A DNA stretch of 64,000 nucleotides, taken from NCBI RefSeq assembly GCF_021172045.1, contig NZ_CP087164.1, positions 3,534,001 to 3,598,000 of the forward strand. The letters run 5' to 3'. How positions within the stretch are numbered: position 1 is the stretch's first letter; each line of letters begins with the position of its first letter. Shown piece after piece: positions 16,302 through 25,570 of the stretch. Both the position numbers and the translations under genes were made by a program. Source of the DNA: Capillimicrobium parvum. Lineage in GTDB: Bacteria; Actinomycetota; Thermoleophilia; Solirubrobacterales; Solirubrobacteraceae. Below the pieces are notes generated by a model. That model ran no database searches. It saw only the letters and a program-made list of their open reading frames with translations, and was not told the origin of the DNA.

Positions 16302-19300
16302 TCAGGGCGATGCTCGCAGACCGCGGCCTGAGAGCGCAACCCCCGCCGCGCGGGCGGCGCCGACGACGTTGCCCTTCGCCTCGTAGAGCGCCCGCGCCGA
16401 CTCGCACGCCCGCGCCGACTCCTCCCGGCGGCCTGCGGCCCCGAGGACGATCCCGAGATCCAGGTGGGCGTCGCCGCGATGGCTGAGGAAGTCGCTGGGC
16501 TCGGCCAGCGCGACCGCCTCGCGGGCCAGATCGACCGCCTCCCCGGCGTCGCCCCGTGCGGCCAGGCTTCGCGCCCGCACGCCCCGCCACACGACGTGCG
16601 TGATGAGGTCGTCGTCCGCGGTGAGCTCCGCGGCGAGCACGGCGAGCTCACCGGCCTCGTCGTCGCGGCCCTGCGCGAGCACGGCCTGGCCGAGGAACGC
16701 CGCGGTCGTGGAGAGCAGCGCGCGGTCGCCCATCTCCTCCAGCAGCCGGTAGCCGTCGCGCAGGTGGCGCTCGGCCGCGGCCGGCTCGCCGGCGAGCAGC
16801 TCGACGATCGCGGCGTGGTGCGAGACGGCCGAGCTGAGGCTCAGGCCGAGATCGGCCAGGACGGCGTCGCACTGGCGCAGGAGCGTCCGCGCGCGGTCGA
16901 AGCGGCCCTGCATCGCGTGCAGCGCGGCGAGCGGCTGCAGCGCCTCGGCGGTGATCGCGGGGTCGGCGGCCACCTGCTCGCGGATCTGCTCGCCGCGCCG
17001 GATCGCCTCCGGCGCCGGCGTCGGCCCGAAGAACAGCGACGACGCCACCCAGCCGAGGATGTCGATGCGCTCGTGCTCGGCCCCCGCGCGCCGGGCGTGC
17101 GTCGCCGCCTCGTCCCAGGCGCCAGCCGCCGCGGCGGCCTTCGCCTCGATCCAGTGCACCCACGCGCGCAGGCGCAGCGCGCGGCACAGGCCGTGCTCGT
17201 CGCCCGCGCCGCGGAAGACGGGCAGCGCCCCGTCGGCCACGGCGAGAGCGCGCGCGTTGCCGCCCGCCGCGCCGAGCTGCAGGTCCAGGAACTGCTGCTC
17301 GACCCGCGCGTGCGCCGCGGCGACCGCGTCGCCGGCCCGCGCGGCGCCGGCCGCGGCGCCGGCCAGAGCCGTGCCGGCGTCGGCCAGGCGGCCGGCCTCG
17401 AGGAGCGCCGCGCCGAGCTGTGCGAGCAGCCGGGCCCGGCGCGGATCGTCCGGGCCGCGCAGGGCGGCCGAGCGTTCGAGCAGGCCGATCGCGGCGCCGC
17501 GGTCGGCGCGGGCCAGGGCGCCGCGGGCCGCCGATCCGAGCCGGTCCGCGGCCTGCTCGGCCAGGCGTTCCGCGTCCGCACCGGCCGCACCCAGTTCCGT
17601 GAGCAGGCGACATGCCTGCTCGAGGTGGTAGCCGGCGATCTCGTCGAGCTCGGGCAGCGTCGACCCCGCCGCCTCCTGCACCCATCCCGCGAACTCCTCG
17701 TGCAGACGCGCCCGCGTCTCCTTCGGCAGCGAGCGATACGCCGCATCGCGGATGAGGGCGTGGCGGAACCGGTAGGCGTCCTCGTCCGGGAGGCTGGCCC
17801 GGTCGGGGCGGACGAGATCGCGGCGCACGAGCGAGGCGATCAGGCGGTCCGCGGCACCCGCGATCGGCGCCGGGGCCAGCGCTCGCGCGGCTCCCCCGTG
17901 GAACACCACGCCCTCGACCGAGGCGCGTACGAGGAGCGCGCGCTCGTCGTCGGGCAGCCGCTCGAGGCGCGCCGCGAGCAGCGCGTGGATCGTGGGCGGC
18001 ACGGGCAGCTGCGCCGGGAGCTCGACGTCCGTGCGCAGGAGGCCGCGGTCCGCGAGCTCGGCCAGCAGCTCCTCAGTGAACAGCGGGTTGCCCTCGGTGG
18101 CCTCGGCGATGCGCTCGGCGGCGCCCGGTTCGAGGTCCGTGCCCTGCAGCAGGTGCCCGACGAGCCGCGCGCTGTCCGCGGCGCCGAGCGGCTCGAGCAG
18201 GATCGTCGTGGAGTTGAGCTTGCCCCCGCCCCACCCCGGCCGGTCGTCCAGCAGCTCCGGCCGGGCCATGCAGAGCAGCACGATCGGCGCGGTGCGCGCC
18301 AGGTCCGCGACGTGCTCGACGAGATCGAGGAACGCCGCCTGCGCCCAGTGCAGGTCGTCGATGACCACGACGAGCGGGCGGGCGCTCGCGAGCACTTCGA
18401 GCAGCGTCCGCGCGGCCCACGCGATCTGCTCGCCCGTGGCGCCGCCGAGCCCGAGCGCCGCGGCCACGCCGCCGACGATCCGGTCCGCCCGCGGATCGTC
18501 GCCCACCGCCCGGGCGAGCACCGCCCGGGGGTCGTCCGGCGCGCCGCCGGCGAGGTCGCGGACGACCTCGGCCAGCGGCCAGTACGTGATCCCCTCGCCG
18601 TAGGACAGGCAGCGGCCGCGGAGGATCGCGACCTCGCCGCCGAGGCCGCTGACGACCTCGTGGACGAGGCGCGACTTGCCGACCCCGGCCGCGCCGAGGA
18701 CCGTGGCCAGGTGGCATGTGCGGTCCGCGGCGGCGGCGGCGAGGACGCCGGCGAGCGCGGCGAGCGGCTGCTCGCGGCCGACGAGCGGCGCGTCGAGCCG
18801 GGAGGTCCGCGCGCCGGCGCCCGGCGCGGGCGCGGGCGCGGCGAGCAGCCGGGCGGGCGCGACGGCCGCGCCCGTGCGGTCCGCCCGCTCTCCCGCCGGC
18901 TCGGTGCGTGCGGCGTCGCGCGCGAGGCGACGGGTTGCCTCGTCGAGCAGGATCTCGCCGGGCTCGGCGAGGGACTCGAGCTGCTGTGCGCACCCGACCG
19001 CCGGGCCGCTCGGATCGTGCGCCCCCCCGACGATCTCGCCGGTGCCGACCCCGGCGCGCAACACGGGACGCGCGCCGAACGCTGCGTCGAGCTCGGGGCC
19101 GAGCGCGGCGAGCTCGTCGCGGATGCCCGCGACCGCTCGCAGGGCGCGCAGCGCATCGTCCTCGTGCAGGAGGTCCAGACCGAACACGGCGAGCACCACG
19201 TCGCCCGGATAGGCCTGCACGGTGGCGCCGTGCCGGTCGAGGACCTCGACCATCCGGTCCAGGCAGCGACCCATCAGGCGGCGGCGGGCCTCGGGGTCGA

Positions 19301-20723
19301 GCGCGTCCGGGCGCGGGTCAGTGACGCTGGCGAACACGACGGTCACGGTCTTGCGGCGGTCGGGGCCGGGAGGCGGCCCGACGGTCCACCCGGCGGCGGA
19401 CGGGCGCAGGGCGAAGACCCGCTCGGGCCGGACGAGGCCGGGCAGCGCGTGCTCGCCGCGATCATCGAGCTCCACCCCGGCCGGCAGCCGGTCGCGTACG
19501 AGCTCCGCCGTCGCCTGCGACAGCACGACCTCGCCGCCGCCCGCGAGGCTGCGCAGCCGAGCGGCCCGGTTGAGCGTGGGACCGAAGTAGTCGCCGCCGC
19601 GCTCGTGCGCCTCGCCCGTGTGCACGGCGACGCGGACGCGCAGCGCGACGTCCTCGGTCCGGCCGGCGGCGTCGAGGGCCGCCTGCAGCCCGCTCGCGGC
19701 CTCGACGGCGTCCGAGGCCCGGCGGAAGACGGTGAGCGTCGAGTCGCCCTCCCCCTTGGCCTTCAGCAGGCGCCCACCCTCGGCCTCGACGACGCGGGCG
19801 ACGATCTCGTCGTGGCGCTCCAGGGCAGCCGCCATGCCGTCCGGGCTGGCCTCCCACAGGGCCGACGATCCCTCGATGTCGGTCAGCAGGAAGGTCACGA
19901 CGCCGCTCGGCAGGTCGCGGGCCTGCGGAGGCTCGGGCGGCGCGACCGCCTCCGCGGCCGGAGCCGTCGGCCGCCCCAGCGCCCGATCCTGCGCGAGGAT
20001 CGCCCGCTCCAGATCGCGCAGGCGCTCGCCGGGCTCGATGCCGAGCTCGTCGACGAGCCGGCGGCGCGCGTCCTGGTAGGCCTGCAGGGCGTCGGCCTGC
20101 CGATCGGCGCGGTAGAGCGCCAGCATGAGCTGCGCGCGCAGCCGCTCCCGGTACGGGTGCTCGGCGATGAGCGCCTCGAGCGGCGCGACGAGCTCGGCGT
20201 CCGCCCCGAGCTGCAGCCGTGCCTCCATGAGCTGTTCCAGCGCCGCGACGCGCTCGTCGTCGAGCCGGGCGATCTCGGGCCGGGCGAACGGCTCGTCGGC
20301 CAGGTCGGCGAGCGGCCGGCCGCGCCACAGGGCGAGCGCCTGCTCGAGCGTCCGCGCCGCGCCGGCCGCGTCGCCGCCCGCGAGCTGCGCGCGGCCCTGG
20401 GCGGCCAGGCGCTCGAAGCGGTGCGCGTCGATGCGGTCCGGGTCCGCGCGCAGCGCGTAGCCGCGCTCGCGCGTGACGAGCGTCGCCGCCGGACCGCCGC
20501 ACGCGAGCGCCCGGCGCAGGCGCGACACCTGCATCTGCAGCGTCTTCGCGGGCGCGGCCGGCGGCCGGTCGCCCCACAACTCGTCGATCAGCCGGTCCGT
20601 CGAGAGCGTCTCGTTGACGTGGATCAGCAGCAGGGCCAGCAGCGCCCGCTGCCGAGCACCCCCGAGCGGGACCTCCCCGCGCGCGTTGCAGGCCTCGAGA
20701 GGGCCGAGGATGCGGAAGTCCAT
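16302..20723 (-). CDS. Giant SARP/BTAD regulator with two cyclase-like domains, AAA-type ATPase and TPR region
   Basis: 1473 aa. Order: OmpR-type winged helix (~1-95) and BTAD (~100-245), as in AfsR/SARP activators. A class III nucleotidyl cyclase-like domain follows (TDIEGSS ~281, GEGDST ~325, NRAARL), then a second one (~455-620). Next come an NTPase with Walker A GAAGVGKS at ~677 and VVVIDDLHWAQ, and a long Ala-rich TPR-like C-terminus. In cyclase 2 the first metal-binding Asp position reads FASVT rather than FADVT, so that unit is probably inactive. ATG at 20723. It is likely a signal-integrating transcription factor. The target and signal are unknown; the divergent repeat protein is one candidate target. 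Confidence 0.88.
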   Translation of the reverse strand: MDFRILGPLEACNARGEVPLGGARQRALLALLLIHVNETLSTDRLIDELWGDRPPAAPAKTLQMQVSRLRRALACGGPAATLVTRERGYALRADPDRIDAHRFERLAAQGRAQLAGGDAAGAARTLEQALALWRGRPLADLADEPFARPEIARLDDERVAALEQLMEARLQLGADAELVAPLEALIAEHPYRERLRAQLMLALYRADRQADALQAYQDARRRLVDELGIEPGERLRDLERAILAQDRALGRPTAPAAEAVAPPEPPQARDLPSGVVTFLLTDIEGSSALWEASPDGMAAALERHDEIVARVVEAEGGRLLKAKGEGDSTLTVFRRASDAVEAASGLQAALDAAGRTEDVALRVRVAVHTGEAHERGGDYFGPTLNRAARLRSLAGGGEVVLSQATAELVRDRLPAGVELDDRGEHALPGLVRPERVFALRPSAAGWTVGPPPGPDRRKTVTVVFASVTDPRPDALDPEARRRLMGRCLDRMVEVLDRHGATVQAYPGDVVLAVFGLDLLHEDDALRALRAVAGIRDELAALGPELDAAFGARPVLRAGVGTGEIVGGAHDPSGPAVGCAQQLESLAEPGEILLDEATRRLARDAARTEPAGERADRTGAAVAPARLLAAPAPAPGAGARTSRLDAPLVGREQPLAALAGVLAAAAADRTCHLATVLGAAGVGKSRLVHEVVSGLGGEVAILRGRCLSYGEGITYWPLAEVVRDLAGGAPDDPRAVLARAVGDDPRADRIVGGVAAALGLGGATGEQIAWAARTLLEVLASARPLVVVIDDLHWAQAAFLDLVEHVADLARTAPIVLLCMARPELLDDRPGWGGGKLNSTTILLEPLGAADSARLVGHLLQGTDLEPGAAERIAEATEGNPLFTEELLAELADRGLLRTDVELPAQLPVPPTIHALLAARLERLPDDERALLVRASVEGVVFHGGAARALAPAPIAGAADRLIASLVRRDLVRPDRASLPDEDAYRFRHALIRDAAYRSLPKETRARLHEEFAGWVQEAAGSTLPELDEIAGYHLEQACRLLTELGAAGADAERLAEQAADRLGSAARGALARADRGAAIGLLERSAALRGPDDPRRARLLAQLGAALLEAGRLADAGTALAGAAAGAARAGDAVAAAHARVEQQFLDLQLGAAGGNARALAVADGALPVFRGAGDEHGLCRALRLRAWVHWIEAKAAAAAGAWDEAATHARRAGAEHERIDILGWVASSLFFGPTPAPEAIRRGEQIREQVAADPAITAEALQPLAALHAMQGRFDRARTLLRQCDAVLADLGLSLSSAVSHHAAIVELLAGEPAAAERHLRDGYRLLEEMGDRALLSTTAAFLGQAVLAQGRDDEAGELAVLAAELTADDDLITHVVWRGVRARSLAARGDAGEAVDLAREAVALAEPSDFLSHRGDAHLDLGIVLGAAGRREESARACESARALYEAKGNVVGAARAAGVALSGRGLRASP

Positions 20724-20873
20724 GGGCAGGCGGGGACGACGGACCGCTGAGCCGACGTTACCGGGCTGTGACCGCGCCGTGGGCGCGCGGAGACCGCCGG
20801 GCCGCAGGATCGGCGGCGATCTCAACCACCACCGGGCGGAGCATCCAGGCGCCGCCCCGGACAGGAGGCAGTC

Positions 20874-21287
20874 ATGGGTCAGTCCATTCCCCAGCAGCAT
20901 CCCGCGGTCGTGCTGCGCAGCCACTACGAGCTGGTCCGCGCGCTTCTGGCCCTTGCCGCGGTGACCGTCGTGTGCCTCGCGGTCGCCGTCGCGATCGTCG
21001 TGGCCGACGACAACGGCAGCCCCTCCACCAGCGCCGTCGGGCGCGCCCAGCCCGCCGGCGTGCAGGCGTCGCACCTCCCGGCGGCGACGGCGCTCCTGCG
21101 CAGCTCGCACGGGTTCACCCGGTTCGACGGCGGCCCCGAGGAGGGCACCCGCGGCGCCATCGCGACCGCATCGCCCACCACCCGCTTCGACGGCGGCCCC
21201 GAGGAGGGCACCCGCGGCGCCATCGCGACCGCATCGCCCTTCACCCGCTTCGACGGCGGCCCGGAGGAGGGGACCGCCGGACGCTGA
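20874..21287 (+). CDS. Small membrane protein with tandem FDGGPEEGT repeats
   Basis: 137 aa. AGGAGG lies 6 nt before the ATG. One transmembrane helix (~23-44, LLALAAVTVVCLAVAVAIVV) is followed by a Ser/Thr/Ala-rich stalk, and then by 2.6 copies of a 21-residue unit with core TRFDGGPEEGTRG. The tail probably faces outside. I do not know a function; similar DGGPEEG motifs occur in small proteins of this lineage as I recall, which is unverified. It is divergent from the SARP giant (150 bp gap) and is followed by a strong hairpin. The repeats are nearly identical at DNA level (63-bp period), indicating recent expansion. Confidence 0.75.
   Translation: MGQSIPQQHPAVVLRSHYELVRALLALAAVTVVCLAVAVAIVVADDNGSPSTSAVGRAQPAGVQASHLPAATALLRSSHGFTRFDGGPEEGTRGAIATASPTTRFDGGPEEGTRGAIATASPFTRFDGGPEEGTAGR
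21117..21281 (+). repeat. 63-bp in-frame tandem repeat
   Basis: The core TTCGACGGCGGCCC begins at 21123, 21186 and 21249, an exact 63-bp period coding for 21 residues. The first two units are almost identical; the third is shortened by the stop codon. Confidence 0.9.
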
Positions 21288-21308
21288 CGCCGCGGGAGCG
21301 CCGGGCTC

Positions 21309-21338
21309 GAGGGGGCCGTCCGCGAGGACGGCCCCCTC
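21309..21338 (+). terminator. Strong terminator hairpin after the repeat-protein gene
   Basis: A 13-bp stem (core GGGGGCCGTCC / GGACGGCCCCC) with a GCGA loop starts 22 nt after the stop. There is no T-tract. Confidence 0.65.
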
Positions 21339-21477
21339 CGCGCGCCCAGGGCCGGCCGCGCACCGGCACGACGACGTGACGATCGCCGGCATCGCCGCGG
21401 CGCGCTCGTGACCACGGACACTCGCCTCGCGGCATGGCGGCTACCATCGAAACGACACCGTCTCGTCTCGCTGCCGC

Positions 21478-23013
21478 ATGTCCGCCAACGGTTCCACCTC
21501 GCCTCCTGCTGCCGACGCCAAGATCGACCGCGGGCTCATCCTCGTCGCCTCGGTCGTCGTGCTCGGCGCGATCATGTCGATCCTCGACACGACGGTCGTC
21601 AACGTCGCGATCAACACGCTCGCGCGGGACTTCGACGCGCCACTGTCGACGATCCAGTGGGTCGCCACGGGATACACGCTCGCGCTCGCGACGGTGATCC
21701 CGGTGAGCGGCTGGGCGGCGGACCGCTTCGGCACCAAGCGCCTGTATCTCATGTCGATCGCGCTGTTCCTGGCCGGCTCGATGCTGTCGGGCGCGGCCTG
21801 GAGCGCGGAGACGCTGATCCTCTTCCGCATCCTTCAGGGGCTCGGCGGCGGCATGCTCATGCCCGCGGGCATGACCATCCTCACGCGGGCGGCCGGCCCG
21901 AGCCGCGTGGGGCGCGTCATGGCGATCATCGGCGTGCCGATGCTGCTCGGTCCCGTCCTCGGACCGATTCTCGGCGGCTGGCTCGTCGACAGCTTCTCGT
22001 GGCGGTGGATCTTCTTCATCAACCTGCCGATCGGCATCGCCGCCATCGCCATGGCCTTCCGCGTCCTGCCCACCGACGTGCCTGCGCCGCAGCACCGGTT
22101 CGACTGGCTCGGCCTCGCGCTGCTGTCCCCCGGGCTCGCCGCGCTGATCTACGGGCTGGCGGAGAGCAACTCGGCCGGCGGCTTCGGCGCCACTCGCGTG
22201 CTCGTGCCGCTGATCGCGGGCGTCGTGATGCTCGCCCTCTTCGTCGTGCACGGCCTGCGCACGCCGCACGCGCTGATCGACCTGCGCCTGTTCAAGAACC
22301 GGATCTTCTCCGCGGCCTCGGCGACGCTGTTCCTCGTCATCATCGCCGCGTTCGGCGGCATGCTCCTGATGCCGCTGTACTTCCAGTCCGTCCGCGGAGA
22401 GTCGGCGATGACCACCGGCCTGCTCCTCGCGCCGCAGGGGCTGGGCGCGATGCTCGCGATGCCGCTCGCGGGCCAGCTGGCGGACCGAACGGGCATCGGC
22501 CGCATCGTCCCGGGCGGCCTGGTGCTCATCGGGGCGTCGTTCGTCGGGCTGACCCAGCTCGGCGCCGACACGAGCTACTGGCTCATCGGCGCGCTGCTGT
22601 TCGTCATGGGCCTCGGGATGGGCTTCACGATGATGCCGACGTTCACGGGCGCCCTGCAGACGCTGCGCCACGCCGCGATCGCCCGGGCCAGCACGACGCT
22701 GAACATCGACCAGCAGGTGGGCGCGTCGGTCGGCACCGCCGTGCTCAGCGTCATCCTCGCCCACGAGCTCGCGTCGCGCTTTCCGAACGCGGCCGGCGGC
22801 GGGATCGGCGCGGTGGTCCCCGACGCCGTGCGTGAGCGCGTTGCCCCGATGATGGCCGACGCCTACGGCGCGACGTTCTGGTACGCCGTGGGGCTCGTCG
22901 TCGTCGCGTTCCTCGTCGCCGTCACGCTGCTGCCCAAGCACAAGCCCGAGCCCGTCGACGAGCCCGGTGACGCGGTGAGCGCCGAGGCCTCCGAGCCCGT
23001 ACTGATGCACTGA
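21478..23013 (+). CDS. DHA2-family (14-TM) MFS drug/H+ antiporter
   Basis: 511 aa. The pattern is that of EmrB/QacA-type exporters: SILDTTVVNVAINTL in TM1 (motif D1), GWAADRFGTKRLYL (motif A), LFRILQGLGGGMLMPAGMTI (motif B) and GPVLGPILGGWLVDSFSWRW (motif C). Fourteen hydrophobic segments are expected. It exports hydrophobic drugs or metabolites across the inner membrane; the substrate is unknown. No HlyD/EmrA partner and no adjacent TetR/MarR gene is present. The ATG at 21478 is the first of the conserved frame. Confidence 0.93.
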   Translation: MSANGSTSPPAADAKIDRGLILVASVVVLGAIMSILDTTVVNVAINTLARDFDAPLSTIQWVATGYTLALATVIPVSGWAADRFGTKRLYLMSIALFLAGSMLSGAAWSAETLILFRILQGLGGGMLMPAGMTILTRAAGPSRVGRVMAIIGVPMLLGPVLGPILGGWLVDSFSWRWIFFINLPIGIAAIAMAFRVLPTDVPAPQHRFDWLGLALLSPGLAALIYGLAESNSAGGFGATRVLVPLIAGVVMLALFVVHGLRTPHALIDLRLFKNRIFSAASATLFLVIIAAFGGMLLMPLYFQSVRGESAMTTGLLLAPQGLGAMLAMPLAGQLADRTGIGRIVPGGLVLIGASFVGLTQLGADTSYWLIGALLFVMGLGMGFTMMPTFTGALQTLRHAAIARASTTLNIDQQVGASVGTAVLSVILAHELASRFPNAAGGGIGAVVPDAVRERVAPMMADAYGATFWYAVGLVVVAFLVAVTLLPKHKPEPVDEPGDAVSAEASEPVLMH

Positions 23014-23022
23014 TCCGTCTGA

Positions 23023-23412
23023 TCAGAAGAACTCGTCGCTGTGGACGGTGCAGGCCCACACCACGAGGGCGTTGACGGCGAGCAGGATGGCCGACCAGAT
23101 CGGGTACGCGCCGATCGCGAGGAAGTTGACCAGCAGCCCGAGAAAGCCGAGGAATCCGGCGATCCACGGCCCCGCGCCCTTGCGGGTGACGACGAGCCCG
23201 GCGCCCAGAAGCTGGGCGGCGCCGATGAACAACGCGATCCACCCCCAGGTCGACAGCGTCGACCAGACGAGCTCGTTCTCGGCGAAGTTGCGCTTGTCGG
23301 CGAGCGCGCCCGCGGCCCACAGGAGGTTGAGCACCCCCGCGAGCGCGAGGTACGCCCCGACGAACGTCACCCATCCGCTTCTCGCCGCTCGCCTGCCCGA
23401 CGTGCTGGTCAT
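23023..23412 (-). CDS. Small four-helix membrane protein (DUF7144-like)
   Basis: 129 aa with four hydrophobic segments: WVTFVGAYLALAGVLNLLWA, WGWIALFIGAAQLLGAGLVV, WIAGFLGFLGLLVNFLAIG and WSAILLAVNALVVWACTV. The layout is that of the DUF7144/DoxX-like small membrane family common in actinobacteria; its function is unknown. The ATG at 23412 has GAGG upstream. It is convergent with the MFS gene (9-bp gap). No partner gene suggests a role. Confidence 0.7.
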   Translation of the reverse strand: MTSTSGRRAARSGWVTFVGAYLALAGVLNLLWAAGALADKRNFAENELVWSTLSTWGWIALFIGAAQLLGAGLVVTRKGAGPWIAGFLGFLGLLVNFLAIGAYPIWSAILLAVNALVVWACTVHSDEFF

Positions 23413-23739
23413 GGTCCTCGCTCTTTCGCCGACGTCCGTGTGTGGCTCCGATGTTCGCCGGCGCCGCGCCGTTTCCTGGCCGGACGGTCGTCTGCTCAGC
23501 CGGAGACGATCGCCAGGAGCTGCGGCCCGACGTGCTCGAGCACTGACGCATGGACCGTCTCGTCGCCGATCGGTCTGCCGTGACAGCCGGCGTGCTCGGC
23601 AGGTAGGCTCGCGCCCGTGGTCGCACCACGCAGGCTCGCTCGCCGGACCCCGCGACGGACCGTGCGCCGCACCTCGCGCGGTTGACCCGGCCGTGTCCTG
23701 GCCCGACCATCGGCCCGTGCCCGATGAGAAGGAAGCGCC
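23413..23739. other. Intergenic region with a possible C-terminal gene remnant
   Basis: No complete gene. On the minus strand, 23496-23600 reads with strong GC3 bias (HGRPIGDETVHASVLEHV, then a stop), which may be the tail of a lost gene. No start codon with a ribosome site fits it. The region otherwise contains the divergent promoters of the two flanking membrane-protein genes. Confidence 0.3.
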
Positions 23740-23787
23740 ACGCTCTTCTTCGAGCTGAGCAGCTGGGCACTCGCGCTCATCCTCTTC

Positions 23788-24540
23788 GTGGTCGTGCTCG
23801 GCGCGACCGCGGTCGGGCTGTTCGTGGGCCGCCGGCTGCGCCACCTCTCCAACAACCTCAAGGAGCCGTTCGCCGTCCTCCAGGGCGCCCTGCTCGGAGT
23901 CGTCGGGCTGCTGCTCGCGTTCGGCCTCGCTCTCGCCGTGGATCGCTACGAGACGCGCCGAGCCGCCGTCGTCGCCGAGGCGAACGCCATCGGCACGGCG
24001 TATCTGCGAGCGCAGACGCTACGGGAGCCCGGACGCACCGACTCGCTCAAGCTGCTGGTGAGCTACACCGACAGCACGCTCCTCGTGTCGAGGTCCATAC
24101 CGGGCAGCGATCGGGAGAAGGCCGCCAACGCCGCCGGCGAAGAGCTCGAGCGCATGCTGTGGCGCATCGCCGGCCGCCAGCTCGACGCGGCGCCGGTGGC
24201 CAGCGCGCAGCGCCTCTACGTCGAGTCGCTCAACGACATGATCGACGACGAGTCCGTGCGTATCGCGGTGCTCAACAACCGCGTGCCGTACGCGGTGCTG
24301 TTCCTCGAGATCGCGGGCGCCGCGCTCGCGCTCGGCCTCCTCGCCGCCTACCTGGCGATGCTCGGGCGCGCCACCCTCGCAGTGGTCCTCGCGTCGGTGC
24401 TCGTCGCCATGCTGCTGTTCGTCACGTGCGATCTCGACCGTCCCACCCGCGGACTGATCCGGGTTCCCGACACCCCGCTCGTGGCGGTGCGCGACTCGAT
24501 GGACGAGCCGCCGGCGGCGGCGGCGCCGCGCTCGCCATGA
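23788..24540 (+). CDS. DUF4239-like membrane protein, true start probably upstream
   Basis: At least 250 aa. Seen: a first helix, [37 protein letters not shown], a long soluble helical middle, and two C-terminal helices ([36 protein letters not shown]). This is the layout of DUF4239 (bestrophin-like) proteins; the function is unknown. The GTG at 23788 lies inside the first hydrophobic helix. The open frame continues upstream through LFFELSSWALALILF to a stop at 23725 with no ATG, GTG or TTG. AAGGA precedes an ACG at 23740, so a non-canonical start or a sequence error is likely. Confidence 0.65.
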   Translation: MVVLGATAVGLFVGRRLRHLSNNLKEPFAVLQGALLGVVGLLLAFGLALAVDRYETRRAAVVAEANAIGTAYLRAQTLREPGRTDSLKLLVSYTDSTLLVSRSIPGSDREKAANAAGEELERMLWRIAGRQLDAAPVASAQRLYVESLNDMIDDESVRIAVLNNRVPYAVLFLEIAGAALALGLLAAYLAMLGRATLAVVLASVLVAMLLFVTCDLDRPTRGLIRVPDTPLVAVRDSMDEPPAAAAPRSP

Positions 24541-24664
24541 GGACCACTGTGCGCCCCCCCAGCGTCGACCCGGCGCCGACGTCTGGACGCCGGCCCGCGC
24601 CTCTGATACTCACCCACCTGCTGCGGTCCACGACCTCAGCGCCCACGCGAACAGGGGATGGACC

Positions 24665-25546
24665 ATGGCTGAGAAGCAGATCTTCGTCGCCTACGGCATC
24701 GACGTCGATGCGGTCGCCGGGTGGCTCGGCTCCTACGGCGGCGAGGACTCGCCCGCCGACGTCTCGCGGGGGATGTTCGCCGGCGAGGTCGGCACGCCGC
24801 GGCTGCTGCGGCTGTTCGACCGCTACGACCTGCGCACGACGTGGTTCATCCCCGGCCACTCGATGGAGACGTTCCCCGAGCAGATGGCGGCCGTGGCCGA
24901 GGCCGGGCACGAGATCGCCATCCACGGCTACTCGCACGAGAACCCGATCTCGATGACCGAGGAGCAGGAGGAGGCCGTCCTGCTGAAGTCGATCGAGCTC
25001 GCGGAGCAGCTGAGCGGGCGCCGGCCCACCGGCTACGTGGCGCCGTGGTGGGAGTTCTCCAACGTCACCAACGATCTCCTGCTGCGCAACGGCATCAAGT
25101 ACGACCACAGCCTGATGCACGACGACTTCACCCCGTACTACGTGCGAACGGGCGACACGTGGACGAAGATCGACTACAGCCGCCCCGCGCACGAGTGGAT
25201 GAAGCCGCTGGTGCGCGGCACCGAGACCGACCTCGTCGAGCTCCCGGGCAGCTGGTACCTCGACGATCTGCCGCCGATGATGTTCATCAAGACGGCGCCG
25301 AACTCGCACGGGTTCGTCAACCCGCGCGACATCGAGCAGCTCTGGAAGGACCAGTTCGACTGGGTCTACCGGGAGATGGACTACGCGGTCTTCGCGCTGA
25401 CCATCCATCCGGACGTCAGCGGGCGCCCGCAGGTGCTCCTGCTGCACGAGCGCCTGATCGAGTACATCAACGGCCACGAGGGCGTGCGCTGGGCGACGTT
25501 CGACGAGATCGCCGACGACTTCCGCGCGCGCCGCCCCCGCGGTTGA
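24665..25546 (+). CDS. Polysaccharide-deacetylase (NodB) family hydrolase, PgdA/cyclic-imidase-like
   Basis: 293 aa, no signal peptide. Metal-site motifs: the first Asp in YGIDVDA, then HGYSHE (HxxxH pair), with [13 protein letters not shown] downstream and a C-terminal [13 protein letters not shown]. The cytosolic, signal-less form resembles the HpPgdA-like subgroup, which includes enzymes acting on cyclic imides or allantoin rather than on polymers. It lies upstream of a CobW-like GTPase and opposite soxBDAG, so a role in degrading N-containing rings toward sarcosine or ammonia is an inference. The ATG at 24665 follows GGGGATGGACC without a strong ribosome site. Confidence 0.82.
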   Translation: MAEKQIFVAYGIDVDAVAGWLGSYGGEDSPADVSRGMFAGEVGTPRLLRLFDRYDLRTTWFIPGHSMETFPEQMAAVAEAGHEIAIHGYSHENPISMTEEQEEAVLLKSIELAEQLSGRRPTGYVAPWWEFSNVTNDLLLRNGIKYDHSLMHDDFTPYYVRTGDTWTKIDYSRPAHEWMKPLVRGTETDLVELPGSWYLDDLPPMMFIKTAPNSHGFVNPRDIEQLWKDQFDWVYREMDYAVFALTIHPDVSGRPQVLLLHERLIEYINGHEGVRWATFDEIADDFRARRPRG

Positions 25547-25570
25547 GCGCGGTCGGATCGGCGGCTCGGC

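Noticed and set aside
16464-20750. Very long plus-strand open frame opposite the SARP regulator
   Set aside because: It is Arg/Ala/Gly-rich, has no domains and mirrors the GC3 pattern of the real minus-strand gene, so it is an antisense shadow.
23018-23027. TCTGATCAGA palindrome at the end of the MFS gene
   Set aside because: Ten bases only, placed between convergent stops where no regulation is expected; likely coincidental.
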